Below, in pieces: positions 55,838-64,000 of a stretch of 64,000 nucleotides of DNA. The position numbers and the translations under genes were made by a program. Below the pieces are notes generated by a model, which had not been told where the DNA came from, ran no database searches, and saw only the letters and a list, made by a program, of their open reading frames with translations. The stretch's first letter is position 1. Each line of letters begins with the position of its first letter. The DNA comes from Duncaniella muris (GTDB lineage Bacteria > Bacteroidota > Bacteroidia > Bacteroidales > Muribaculaceae): the NCBI RefSeq assembly GCF_003024805.1, contig NZ_PUEC01000004.1, positions 1-64,000 of the forward strand. The letters run 5' to 3'.

Positions 55838-56321
55838 CTGAATCAGGTTTGTAGTTTCTCATCAGGTCTGCTATCAGCGGATATTCAAATCCACGCTGCA
55901 TCGCATATCTGGTCACTTTTATTTTGCTCTCTCGGCTCAACGGCCACTCTTTCATTGACCGGATTTTGGAGGCGATGACTCTGAGGGCTATAGCGGAGTA
56001 TTCTTCATCTTCGAAATCGTCACATGCGCTTTCTATTATATCCGGAGGCAGGCGTTTTGCCCAGAGTCCCTGCCTGATTTTCCTGCGGCCCCAGCCACTG
56101 AAATGAAGCTTATCATGGGCATAGGCTTTAGAGAATCTGCGGTCATCAACGAATTTGAGTTCGATGAGCCGTGAGATCACTTTGGCCGCAACTCCGGCAC
56201 TCACACCCAATGATGACATTTTTTTCAGAAGGTCAGGAGTGCATTGCTCACACTTGGCGCATAAAGCGGCCATGCGGGAAAGCGCATTTTCATATGTCAG
56301 AGGGGGCTGGCGTCTGAGCAT
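55821..56321 (-). CDS. recX: RecX-family regulator of RecA
   Basis: A 166-aa helical protein with RecX repeats (DLLKKMSSLGVSAGVAAKVI and FSGWGRRKIRQGLWAKRLP, the conserved GxxKIRQxL core). RecX caps and shortens RecA filaments, limiting recombination and SOS. It is not next to recA here; it is in a run with prmC and comF instead. The start is 10 nt after the prmC stop, and the end overlaps comF. Confidence 0.9.
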   Translation of the reverse strand: MLRRQPPLTYENALSRMAALCAKCEQCTPDLLKKMSSLGVSAGVAAKVISRLIELKFVDDRRFSKAYAHDKLHFSGWGRRKIRQGLWAKRLPPDIIESACDDFEDEEYSAIALRVIASKIRSMKEWPLSRESKIKVTRYAMQRGFEYPLIADLMRNYKPDSDDSWQ

Positions 56322-56331
56322 GGTGTGATTC

Positions 56332-57180
56332 CTATTTACGGGCTATCATGAAACGAGTTTTGGCATGCAGGTCGGGGAGCAGGCTGACATCGCGCCATCC
56401 TGATTGCTGCATCCAGTCTTTCAGGCTGTCGGCGGTCAAAGGATTGAGCTCGAAATAAAGTCGTCCGCCATCAGTCAGCGCATCAGCGGCATAATCGGCT
56501 ATGGCCTTGTAGAATTTCAGCGGGTCGCTGTCAGGCACGAAAAGCGCAATGGCCGGTTCATGGTCAAGAACATTTGCATCCATCGCGCTTTTTTCTTTAT
56601 CCATGACATAGGGCGGATTGGAAACGATAATGTCATATTTTGCCGTGAGTGCCGCGCCGAGATCAAGGGCATCGGCTGTCTGAAAATCGACTTTGACTTT
56701 TTGCAAAGCGGCATTTTCCTTGGCAACTGCGATAGCCCGGTCGGAAATGTCGATGGCAGTGACTTCAGGAAAGTTCATGAACTTGGCCAAGGCTACGGCT
56801 ATGCATCCTGAACCGGTGCATACGTCAAGCACTTTCAGATCAGGCTGGGGATTGTCTTTTGTTATTATGTCAACAAGTTCTTCTGTCTCAGGCCGGGGTA
56901 TGAGAACCGCAGGGCTGACCTTCAGGGTCATGCCATGCCAGTATGTGTCGCCAAATATATACTGTATAGGCTCGTAGGCAAGCAGGCGGTCAATGACTTC
57001 GTTGACTCTCGTGACGGTGAAGTCCGAAACCTCCTTGTCGGCCCGCATCAGAAGTTCTACCTGATTCCATCCCTTGATGTGCTCCATTATGATCCGAAGC
57101 AGCCATGAGGCCTCGCTCCCGCCATAGACAGGAGTCAGACGGGAGCGTGAGGCATCAAAGAGTTGTTTCAGCGAGGTCAT
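56332..57180 (-). CDS. prmC: peptide chain release factor N5-glutamine methyltransferase
   Basis: A 282-aa SAM-dependent methyltransferase acting on the GGQ glutamine of release factors. It has an N-terminal helical domain (1-85), the SAM loop DVCTGSGCIAVAL (near residue 120), and the substrate motif NPPYV (near 190). Its start overlaps the DUF4465 stop by 4 nt (ATGA), so translation is coupled to that lipoprotein gene. recX follows 10 nt later. Confidence 0.95.
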   Translation of the reverse strand: MTSLKQLFDASRSRLTPVYGGSEASWLLRIIMEHIKGWNQVELLMRADKEVSDFTVTRVNEVIDRLLAYEPIQYIFGDTYWHGMTLKVSPAVLIPRPETEELVDIITKDNPQPDLKVLDVCTGSGCIAVALAKFMNFPEVTAIDISDRAIAVAKENAALQKVKVDFQTADALDLGAALTAKYDIIVSNPPYVMDKEKSAMDANVLDHEPAIALFVPDSDPLKFYKAIADYAADALTDGGRLYFELNPLTADSLKDWMQQSGWRDVSLLPDLHAKTRFMIARK

Positions 57181-58106
57181 TTGTTTACAGAAGTGTAGAT
57201 CTCGATGTTGTCAAGAGCGAGATAACCGGGGGTGTTCAGACCGTATTCACCAGCATCGGAACCTTCGAAGTTGAACACAACGCGGTTTACGTTTCCAAGG
57301 GCTTTCAGATTCCAGTCTTCCCAGTCATTATCAAGATTTTTTGTTTTCGAACCTGCGCGGTAGTCACAGAGATAGAGCTCCACGGGACTTCCGGCTGTCA
57401 TATGTCCTGTTGCGTCATATCCGTAAGCAAGCACTTTGAACCAGCCGTTGTTTGCTTTTAATGGCTGAGCGAATCCATTTCCATTCTGAATTACGCCATA
57501 CACATAAGATGTATTGCAGATTTCAATTTCTCCAATTGTAAATTCGGCGTTGTTGTCAAAATGGAATCCGCCTAAAGAAACTTCTTTTCCTGAGCCATAG
57601 ACAGATGAAATGCTTGAAGCATCGCAAGAGCCGTTGATCACTGCAAATGTGTTGGAGTTGTCATCACCGGCTCCGCGGTTTGCGCCGTCGACAGATTCCA
57701 CATTATATACGCTACACTGATTATTGAAGGAATACCACCAGTCGCCGGTCTTGTCAGCAGGATTCGAACGGAGATTGAACTGAGAGAGGAACATGCCTCC
57801 ATTGTATAACGTCGCTATGCCGGGATAAAAGTCACCTTGGGTATTGAGTCCGAAAGTGATAGCATTGGCACCCTTGTTGAATGCGATCGATCCGGAGGTG
57901 AATCGATCATCGCCAGTGTAGTCTGAATAGAGGTTTGCGCCATAGGAGTCAGGCCCGGCTAAAATAACATCCGTGTTTTCAAATGTGATTTCGCCGACTT
58001 TGGCCATTCCTTTGGGGCCATCGTTGTCATCATCGCTACAAGATGACAGCAGAGGGAGTGAGATCGCACAGAGTGCGAATGCGCAGATTTTGAAATTGTT
58101 GTACAT
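57177..58106 (-). CDS. surface lipoprotein with DUF4465
   Basis: A 309-aa lipoprotein: lipobox Cys23 (LPLLSSC) followed by SDDDND, the acidic signal that sends Bacteroidota lipoproteins to the outer surface. The mature part is DUF4465, a beta-sandwich domain seen in secreted Bacteroidota proteins; ligand unknown to me, though the fold suggests carbohydrate or small-ligand binding. It is placed 29 nt after the histidine kinase stop and overlaps prmC by 4 nt, so a surface protein sits inside a transcript of housekeeping genes. Codon use looks like its neighbours. Confidence 0.85.
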   Translation of the reverse strand: MYNNFKICAFALCAISLPLLSSCSDDDNDGPKGMAKVGEITFENTDVILAGPDSYGANLYSDYTGDDRFTSGSIAFNKGANAITFGLNTQGDFYPGIATLYNGGMFLSQFNLRSNPADKTGDWWYSFNNQCSVYNVESVDGANRGAGDDNSNTFAVINGSCDASSISSVYGSGKEVSLGGFHFDNNAEFTIGEIEICNTSYVYGVIQNGNGFAQPLKANNGWFKVLAYGYDATGHMTAGSPVELYLCDYRAGSKTKNLDNDWEDWNLKALGNVNRVVFNFEGSDAGEYGLNTPGYLALDNIEIYTSVNK

Positions 58107-58135
58107 GATTTGAATAGTTGATGTTGTTAAATGAT

Positions 58136-59371
58136 CTATCGTGTGAACTGAGAAGCCGGAACTTTAGCAGCAAGAGGAAATTCAATGGCAAAAGTCGTGC
58201 CCATGCCCGGCTCTGATCGTTTGACATAGATATTGCCTTTGTGATATTCTTCCACAATGCGTTTTGTCAGTGTCAGGCCAAGCCCCCAGCCGCGTTTCTT
58301 AGTAGTGAAGCCCGGATTAAAAATTGTTTTGTGATTCTTTTTTGGAATGCCTTTGCCGGTATCTGCAATTTCTATAACGGCAATGTTTTTGTCGTGATGA
58401 AGTGCAATGGAAATGCTGCCGCTTCCCTCCATTGCGTCAACGGCGTTTTTGATCAGGTTTTCCATTACCCATTCTGCCAGAGGTGATGACATGGAGACCG
58501 GAAGTTCTGTGGAGCATGGTGTCACGCTGAGTTTTATGCGGCTTGATATGCGAGAGGACATATATTCGGCTGAATGGCTGACGATGGTGTTGAGATCTTC
58601 GATCTCCATAGATGGCCGCGAGCCGATTTTAGAAAATCGTGATGCAATTGTCGACAATCGTTTTACGTCCTTGTCCATTTCCGCTACAATCTCCTGGCTG
58701 ACACCGGAATCCGGCAGGAGTTCGAGCCATGCCATCAGCGATGATATGGGGGTGCCAAGCTGATGGGCGGTTTCTTTAGAAAGACCGACCCAGACCTTGT
58801 TCTGCTCCGCCCGTTTGGTAGACGAAACGGCATAATAGACAATCAGAACGAACGCAAGCAAAACCAGTATCTGAACATAGGGATAGAAACTCAGGCTTTT
58901 CAGCACTTTTGAATCTTCGTAGTAGAGATGCTGACTTCCTGCGGCACCCATGTCGATATCAATGACGTTTGGAGTCTTACGCAGATCATCAAGCTTTGCC
59001 AGCAGAAAACGGCGGTTGGCATCGCTTAGCCCGAAAATGGCAGCAGAGTCTTCGGGTTCAGGCAAGGTGAAGTTGCGCTGCATGATAATATGACCGTCAT
59101 CATCGGTGAGCAAGACCGGAATGGTTCTGTTGCGTTCGATGATCGAGAGCAGAAAATCGAAATTTGACGGTAATACGTCAGAGTCTCCGTTTCCGGCATT
59201 TACAATCTCGCGTGTGGCATCAGCCCATATCTGCATCCGCTCCCGTTCCTGCTCTGACAGGTCTTTGACCAGTGAATCGGAATAGAACAGAAATATGCCG
59301 ACCACTGCCACCGACAGAATCAGAAAGCCGATGAAGCCTTTGCGCCTTATGTCATAGATGTTTCCGCTCAA
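58136..59371 (-). CDS. orphan membrane sensor histidine kinase
   Basis: A 411-aa kinase with two membrane helices (about residues 10-30 and 165-185) flanking a periplasmic sensor domain. H-box: KETAHQLGTPISSLM, phospho-His in the segment near residue 203; N-box NLIKNAVDAM; G boxes ADTGKGIP and GWGLGLTLTK are intact. No response-regulator gene is adjacent. A frame is open to ATG 59425, but that ATG lies inside an inverted repeat and would add an atypical N-terminus; TTG 59371 gives a start just before the first helix. Both starts are possible. It heads the kinase-DUF4465-prmC-recX-comF run. Confidence 0.8.
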   Translation of the reverse strand: MSGNIYDIRRKGFIGFLILSVAVVGIFLFYSDSLVKDLSEQERERMQIWADATREIVNAGNGDSDVLPSNFDFLLSIIERNRTIPVLLTDDDGHIIMQRNFTLPEPEDSAAIFGLSDANRRFLLAKLDDLRKTPNVIDIDMGAAGSQHLYYEDSKVLKSLSFYPYVQILVLLAFVLIVYYAVSSTKRAEQNKVWVGLSKETAHQLGTPISSLMAWLELLPDSGVSQEIVAEMDKDVKRLSTIASRFSKIGSRPSMEIEDLNTIVSHSAEYMSSRISSRIKLSVTPCSTELPVSMSSPLAEWVMENLIKNAVDAMEGSGSISIALHHDKNIAVIEIADTGKGIPKKNHKTIFNPGFTTKKRGWGLGLTLTKRIVEEYHKGNIYVKRSEPGMGTTFAIEFPLAAKVPASQFTR

Positions 59372-59417
59372 AGCCTGATTTAACGTAGGGTGAAGATTGA
59401 TTCTGACAACAATCAGA

Positions 59418-59460
59418 AGTTGCATGAATGATCTCCGGAAGGAATATCATCCATGCAACT
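59418..59460 (-). terminator. inverted repeat between the fumarase gene and the kinase gene
   Basis: AGTTGCATG (59418-59426) pairs perfectly with CATGCAACT (59452-59460); a further ATGAT/ATCAT pairing follows across one mismatch. A short, moderately T-rich tail (TTCTGATTGTTGT) follows on the minus strand. It is probably the fumarase terminator, but the stem also contains the ATG at 59425 of the kinase frame. Confidence 0.5.
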
Positions 59461-59503
59461 TCGTTGATATCAGTTATCGTAATGCAGTCTCACTGATTTT
59501 GGA

Positions 59504-61162
59504 TCAGTGTTTGTCATCAACAACCGAACAGCCGGAGCAACGGGCTGAAATTTCAGTAAAGAAGTCGTTGCCCTTATCATCTACGAGGATGAAGGCGGGG
59601 AAGTCTTCCACTTCAATTTTCCAAATGGCCTCCATGCCGAGTTCGGGATATTCGAGGAGCTCTACCTTCTTGATGCTGTTCTGAGCGAGAATAGCAGCCG
59701 GGCCTCCGATTGATCCGAGATAGAACCCGCCGTGCTTGTGGCATGCGTCAGTAACCTGCTTGCTGCGGTTGCCTTTGGCGATCATTACCATAGAGCCACC
59801 TGCAGCCTGGAACTGATCTACATATGAGTCCATGCGGCCTGCTGTTGTCGGGCCGAATGAGCCTGAAGGCATACCTTCGGGTGTTTTGGCCGGGCCGGCA
59901 TAGTAGATGGGGTGATTTTTGAGATACTGAGGCATGGGTTCGCCATTATCAAGACGTTCTTTGATCTTTGCATGGGCTATGTCACGGCCTACGATGATGG
60001 TGCCGTTGAGCGAAAGGCGTGTGGCCACAGGATACTTTGTAAGTTCAGCCAGAATTTCAGGCATCGGACGGTTTAGATCGATCCTGACAACATTGCCTTC
60101 GCCTTGTTTACGATATTCTTCGGGGATCAGTTCGCCGGGATTGCTGTCGAGTTTTTCAACCCAAAGGCCTTCGCGGTTGATTTTCGCTTTTATGTTGCGG
60201 TCAGCCGAACATGAAACTCCGAGGCCGACGGGGCATGAGGCTCCATGACGGGGCAGACGGATCACCCGGATGTCATGAGCGAAGTATTTGCCTCCGAACT
60301 GTGCGCCGAGGCCAAGACGTTCAGCTTCTTTCTTGAGCACTGCTTCAAGTTCTTTGTCGCGGAAAGCGTGGCCGAGTTCATTGCCATGATCAGGCAGATT
60401 GTCGTAATATTTTACGGATGCTTTCTTGACGGTCTCAAGGTTCTTTTCAGCTGATGTGCCGCCGATTACGAATGCGATGTGGTAAGGAGGGCAGGCCGCG
60501 GTTCCGAGGCTCTTCATTTTCTCAACCAGGAAGGGTACGAGGGTTTTGGGATTGAGAATGGCCTTGGTTTCCTGATAGAGGTAGGTCTTGTTGGCCGAGC
60601 CGCCGCCTTTTGCTACAAAAAGGAATTTGTATTCATCGCCTTCAGAAGCATGGATGTCGATCTGGGCCGGGAGGTTGCAACCGGTGTTGACTTCGTCATA
60701 CATGGTGAGCGGCGCGTTCTGTGAATAGCGGAGATTATCGGTGGTGTAAGTGATGTAGACACCCTTGCTGATTTTCTCTTCGTCATCACAGCCTGTGTAG
60801 ACATTCTGACCCTTTTCGCCGTGAACAATCGCGGTGCCGGTATCCTGGCAGAAGGGGAGTGCGCCCTTGGCTGCAACTTCGGCGTTGCGGAGCATGGTCA
60901 GGGCGACAAACTTGTCATTTTCCGATGCTTCAGGATCAGAAAGGATCTTCGCTACCATTTCGTTGTGTTCTCGACGCAGCATGAACGCATTGTCATGTGT
61001 GCATGCACGAGCAAGCACTGTTAGCGCTTCGGGATCAACCACGAGGAATTCGTGTCCGCCCCAGTTTTCAACTTTGACGTAGTCGGAAGTCAGTTTGTAA
61101 TATTCAGTTGTATCAGGTCCCAGCGGGAACATGGGCTGATATTTGAACGGTTTGGTTGCCAT
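59504..61162 (-). CDS. fumA: fumarate hydratase, class I (iron-sulfur)
   Basis: A 552-aa oxygen-sensitive [4Fe-4S] enzyme of the FumA/FumB type that interconverts fumarate and malate in the reductive branch used for anaerobic fumarate respiration. The N-terminal alpha part has [14 protein letters not shown] with an iron-sulfur cysteine, a middle GVSCSADRN segment with another, and the C-terminal beta part has [12 protein letters not shown]. Length is typical of the single-chain class. It has its own promoter and is bounded by an inverted repeat; it is not next to other TCA genes. Confidence 0.96.
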   Translation of the reverse strand: MATKPFKYQPMFPLGPDTTEYYKLTSDYVKVENWGGHEFLVVDPEALTVLARACTHDNAFMLRREHNEMVAKILSDPEASENDKFVALTMLRNAEVAAKGALPFCQDTGTAIVHGEKGQNVYTGCDDEEKISKGVYITYTTDNLRYSQNAPLTMYDEVNTGCNLPAQIDIHASEGDEYKFLFVAKGGGSANKTYLYQETKAILNPKTLVPFLVEKMKSLGTAACPPYHIAFVIGGTSAEKNLETVKKASVKYYDNLPDHGNELGHAFRDKELEAVLKKEAERLGLGAQFGGKYFAHDIRVIRLPRHGASCPVGLGVSCSADRNIKAKINREGLWVEKLDSNPGELIPEEYRKQGEGNVVRIDLNRPMPEILAELTKYPVATRLSLNGTIIVGRDIAHAKIKERLDNGEPMPQYLKNHPIYYAGPAKTPEGMPSGSFGPTTAGRMDSYVDQFQAAGGSMVMIAKGNRSKQVTDACHKHGGFYLGSIGGPAAILAQNSIKKVELLEYPELGMEAIWKIEVEDFPAFILVDDKGNDFFTEISARCSGCSVVDDKH

Positions 61163-61215
61163 ATAATTATACTTTGAGTTTTTTCAGATAATCCGAAAGG
61201 ACTTACTTGAGTTGA

Positions 61216-61246
61216 CAAATGTACGAACAAAATTTTAAACCGCAAG
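61216..61246 (-). promoter_or_regulatory. promoter of the fumarase gene
   Basis: On the minus strand CTTG (61246-61243), a 19-nt spacer and TACATTTG (61223-61216) match the Bacteroidota consensus except for the first base of the -33 box. Confidence 0.65.
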
Positions 61247-61259
61247 CGAAAATAAGATG

Positions 61260-63725
61260 CTATTTTAGGTTAACCACCGTGATTCCGGCACCACCGAAAC
61301 GGACATCTTCGTCATGATAGGAACTGATTCCGGAAGTGGTTGAAAGCAGTTCGCGAATAGCCTGCCGTAAAGCTCCGGTGCCTGTGCCGTGAAGTATGCG
61401 CACGCGGGCTACGCTGAAGCGTATGGCATCATCTATAAAATAGGTGACAGCCTGGATGGCCTCATCGGCTCTCATGCCTCTGACATCAATCTCCTGCTTG
61501 AACTGAAGCTGACGTTCATAGCCGGAATCAATGGTCTGCATCGAAATGCTTGATTTGGTTTCGGTTTTTGGCTTGGCATCTGTAACCGTCAGACGGTCTG
61601 TCTTGACCGTGGTCTTGAGGTTGCCGAAAATCACAAGCGCGTTTTTCCCGGATACTTCCAGCACGGTCCCTACGGTACTGCCTCCGTCGAGGCGCACGTT
61701 GGCTCCGACTGTAACTTCGCGTTTGGCCGGAGATGTCTCACGGTCTGCCTGGACGTTGTGCTTCCCCTTTTTCTTTTTGGGAACTTTCGCCAGGAGTAAA
61801 TTGGAGTCCTTGTAGCGGTTGCCTTCGCGTTCGAGCTCTATACGCTCTTCCTTGAGCTTGCGGCGGGCTTCCAGAGTTTTTTCGCGCTCGGCGTTGGCTT
61901 CCTTGATGTCAGCTATGGTACGTTCGATAACGGCATTTGAAGAGTCGAGAATCTTTTTGGCCTCAGTCCTCGCTTCTTCAATAATCTCGCGGCGTTTGCT
62001 TCTGAGCTGGTCGGCGTTTTCAGCGTATTGCGCCAGCATCTGTTCGAGTTTTTTCTCCTTCTGACGTATGGCTGTACGCTTGTTTTCCCAATAGCGCTTG
62101 TCACGGGTGATGTCAAGAAGATAGTTGTCAAGATTCACGTATTCTTTCCCGACAATATCTTCGGCTGACTGTATGATCTCTGCCGGCAGACCGATTTTCC
62201 GGGCGATCTCGACTGCAAACGAACTGCCGGGATTGCCGATGGACAATTTGAACATCGGCTGCATGAGATGCCTGTCATAAAGCATAGAGCCGTTGATAAG
62301 GCCTGTGGTGTCTTCGGCAAATTGTTTCAGGATCTGATAGTGTGTGGTCACAATGCCCCACATTTCTTTCCCGTTCATTTGCTCAAGAATGGCACGGGCA
62401 AGCGCGCCGCCAATCTGAGGTTCTGTCCCGGAGCCCATTTCGTCAATCAGAAAGAGGGTGCCTTTGCGGCCTCGCTGAAGCATGAACTTCATGCTGCGCA
62501 GGTGGCTGCTGTAGGTCGAAAGGTCATCTTCAAATGACTGGTCATCGCCGATGTCAACAAAGATGTCCTGGAAAATGCCGATGTGGGAGTTGTCATGTAC
62601 CGGCGGTAGCAGTCCGCATTGAACCATATACTGGATTGTGCCGACTGTTTTAAGACAGACGGACTTACCGCCGGCATTCGGACCGGAAATGACCAGAATG
62701 CGAGTCTCGCGGTTCAGAGCAATGTCGATGGGCACGATTTCGCGGCCCTGATGTTCCAGCGAAAGTTTAAGAACGGGATGGCAGGCATGATACCACTCCA
62801 TCTCTTCACGGTCGTGCAGATTCGGTAATGAAGCACCGACAGCCTCTGCGTAATGGGCTTTGGCATTGATGAAATCCAAGTTGTATATGACTCCGGCCCC
62901 TGCGAGCATTTCAGGAATGTGAGGTCTGAGCTCATCGGATATAGCAGTCAGGATTCGAATTATTTCGCGATGCTCTTCGAGCTGCAGTTCACGGGTCAGA
63001 TTGTTGGCCTCCACAACTTCAGCAGGCTCGATAAAGATAGTCTTTCCGGATGCTGATTCGTCATGGACTATTCCCGGTATCTTCCGCTTGTTCATCGGAG
63101 GAACCGGGAGCACAAGGCGTCCGTCGCGCACGGCTGGAGAAGCATCGGCTTCCAGCCATCCCTGGGCGATTGCGGAGCTCAGAACTCGACGTAAAATCGA
63201 ATTGACACGTCCCGACATGCTGCGCAGATGCGAGCGGATTTCAGCCAGCACCACAGAGGCATTGTCTTTGACAAGACCAGATGCCGGATCAATGGCTTTG
63301 TCGATTGTTAATCCGAGAGTCGACGGAATATAGTTAAGCGGGTCGCTAAGGCGTGATAACTGTGGATATGGGGTATGTCCGTCCTCGTTGTGACGGCGAA
63401 AATATGATGCAATCCGTGAAAAGCATTCAAGCATGCGTCTCACTTTCAGCAGATCCTTCACTTCAAGGAATGTGCCGGGTATTTTGATCACTGCCAGATC
63501 ACGGTCGATGTCATCGACGCCTTCAAGAGGTAATGTTTCATCGCTATGATTGGCCCGTTGCATTTCATCAACAGCCAGAAGTGCCGCCTTCACGGTCTCG
63601 AAATCAGTCTGGAATGACATTTCCGAACAGAACTGACGCGCTCCTTCGCAATGACATTTTTTTGACAGCTGTGACCTTATGGCAGCAAAGCCTATCTTTT
63701 CTTCTATTTTGTCAGGATAAATCAT
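61260..63725 (-). CDS. mutS2: MutS2-family ATPase with an Smr domain
   Basis: An 821-aa MutS2 protein. The ATPase has Walker A GPNAGGKSVCLK near residue 345 and the Walker B/ABC signature block (LIDEMGSGTEP, STYSSHLRSM). A long coiled coil runs about 520-640, a KOW-like segment about 670-720, and the C-terminal Smr nuclease-like domain (about 745-821) has VRGMRADEA and LHGTGTGALR. MutS2 works in recombination suppression or rescue of collided ribosomes, not in mismatch repair; MutS domain I is absent. A TAATTTTG -7 box lies just upstream. Confidence 0.95.
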   Translation of the reverse strand: MIYPDKIEEKIGFAAIRSQLSKKCHCEGARQFCSEMSFQTDFETVKAALLAVDEMQRANHSDETLPLEGVDDIDRDLAVIKIPGTFLEVKDLLKVRRMLECFSRIASYFRRHNEDGHTPYPQLSRLSDPLNYIPSTLGLTIDKAIDPASGLVKDNASVVLAEIRSHLRSMSGRVNSILRRVLSSAIAQGWLEADASPAVRDGRLVLPVPPMNKRKIPGIVHDESASGKTIFIEPAEVVEANNLTRELQLEEHREIIRILTAISDELRPHIPEMLAGAGVIYNLDFINAKAHYAEAVGASLPNLHDREEMEWYHACHPVLKLSLEHQGREIVPIDIALNRETRILVISGPNAGGKSVCLKTVGTIQYMVQCGLLPPVHDNSHIGIFQDIFVDIGDDQSFEDDLSTYSSHLRSMKFMLQRGRKGTLFLIDEMGSGTEPQIGGALARAILEQMNGKEMWGIVTTHYQILKQFAEDTTGLINGSMLYDRHLMQPMFKLSIGNPGSSFAVEIARKIGLPAEIIQSAEDIVGKEYVNLDNYLLDITRDKRYWENKRTAIRQKEKKLEQMLAQYAENADQLRSKRREIIEEARTEAKKILDSSNAVIERTIADIKEANAEREKTLEARRKLKEERIELEREGNRYKDSNLLLAKVPKKKKGKHNVQADRETSPAKREVTVGANVRLDGGSTVGTVLEVSGKNALVIFGNLKTTVKTDRLTVTDAKPKTETKSSISMQTIDSGYERQLQFKQEIDVRGMRADEAIQAVTYFIDDAIRFSVARVRILHGTGTGALRQAIRELLSTTSGISSYHDEDVRFGGAGITVVNLK

Positions 63726-63729
63726 GATG

Positions 63730-63737
63730 CAAAATTA
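63730..63737 (-). promoter_or_regulatory. promoter -7 box (TAATTTTG) of mutS2
   Basis: The complement of CAAAATTA at 63730-63737 matches TAnnTTTG; it lies 5 nt before the start codon, so the transcript would be nearly leaderless. The -33 element is weak. Confidence 0.4.
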
Positions 63738-63820
63738 CATAGAATTTTTCAACATTCGATAATGTAATGTTGTTTTGTATAAAAGGTATTGTTATATATA
63801 CAACTAAAATTTAAATAATT

Positions 63821-64000
63821 ATGAAATTCAAACGCTTAATGTCAATGACTGCGACTCTCGTCTTTTTATTGGGAGGTGCAACAGCAGTAGCCCAGGCGCC
63901 GGTCAACGGGGGCGGCAATCCCGGTATCGTAATGGCCGGATCGCAGAATTACAGTCAGTTGCCTGAAAAAGCCCGCGCGTTTATTGCAAAGCATTTCAAA
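63821..64000 (+). CDS. exported PepSY-like (DUF2874) protein, truncated by the window end
   Basis: ATG 63821, 60 codons to the right edge. A signal peptide (SMTATLVFLLGGATAVAQ) is followed by a short glycine/asparagine linker and the start of a domain, LPEKARAFIAKHF, the opening helix typical of PepSY-like DUF2874 modules of Bacteroidota. Such proteins are small and periplasmic, often in tandem copies, with unclear function. The gene is divergent from mutS2. The remainder lies outside the window. Confidence 0.6.
   Translation, partial: MKFKRLMSMTATLVFLLGGATAVAQAPVNGGGNPGIVMAGSQNYSQLPEKARAFIAKHFK

Overview
The window looks like a chromosome segment from a gut Bacteroidales bacterium, most likely of the Muribaculaceae. 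The evidence is Bacteroidota-type promoters (TTTG, 19-20 nt, TAnnTTTG), families largely restricted to the phylum (DUF4301, DUF4465, a type IX secretion type B sorting domain, SDDD-type surface lipoproteins), a B12-dependent ribonucleotide reductase, and roughly 50% GC in the core genes. The lineage is inferred from gene content, not from a marker-gene tree. No rRNA, tRNA or CRISPR array was seen.

Positions 1-2870 differ in character: small genes, more A+T and long stretches without a clear gene. The block holds four small leftward genes of the kind carried as cargo by Bacteroidales integrative conjugative elements, plus several tiny coding-looking frames. No integrase, relaxase or transfer gene is visible, so this is either an element end or a decayed remnant.

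From 2876 on the sequence is densely packed core genome. 2.9-7.9 kb: exported C1 aminopeptidase, YitT transporter, Fe/Mn superoxide dismutase, MINPP-type phytase, TPR protein. 7.9-12.6 kb (leftward operon): glycosyltransferase, folB, His-rich COG0523 metallochaperone, ABC-F ATPase. 12.8-21.7 kb (rightward): ftsY, rimO, isochorismate synthase, then a four-gene cassette of SGNH hydrolases around an MBOAT acyltransferase, which reads as an envelope O-acylation system. 21.9-33.6 kb: DUF4301, GNAT, engB, T9SS cargo, lytic transglycosylase, uvrA, a Spy-like protein and a thioredoxin-fold lipoprotein that lacks its CxxC. 33.6-41.5 kb: TamB-like giant and tricorn-type protease. 41.6-44.6 kb: Kup potassium and Ca/Na exchangers. 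44.8-52.1 kb: glutamine synthetase, ligA, nitroreductase, class II RNR. 52.1-59.4 kb (leftward): phosphoethanolamine transferase, POTRA-less Omp85 barrel, comF, recX, prmC, DUF4465 lipoprotein, orphan histidine kinase. 59.5-64 kb: class I fumarase, mutS2 and the start of a PepSY-like exported protein.

The most promising leads are the MBOAT/SGNH cassette, a dispersed palindrome with a GTTTAAAAAC core found upstream of three unrelated genes, the DUF4465 lipoprotein wired by a 4-nt overlap into a kinase-prmC-recX-comF operon, and the small overlapping frames in the left-end element.
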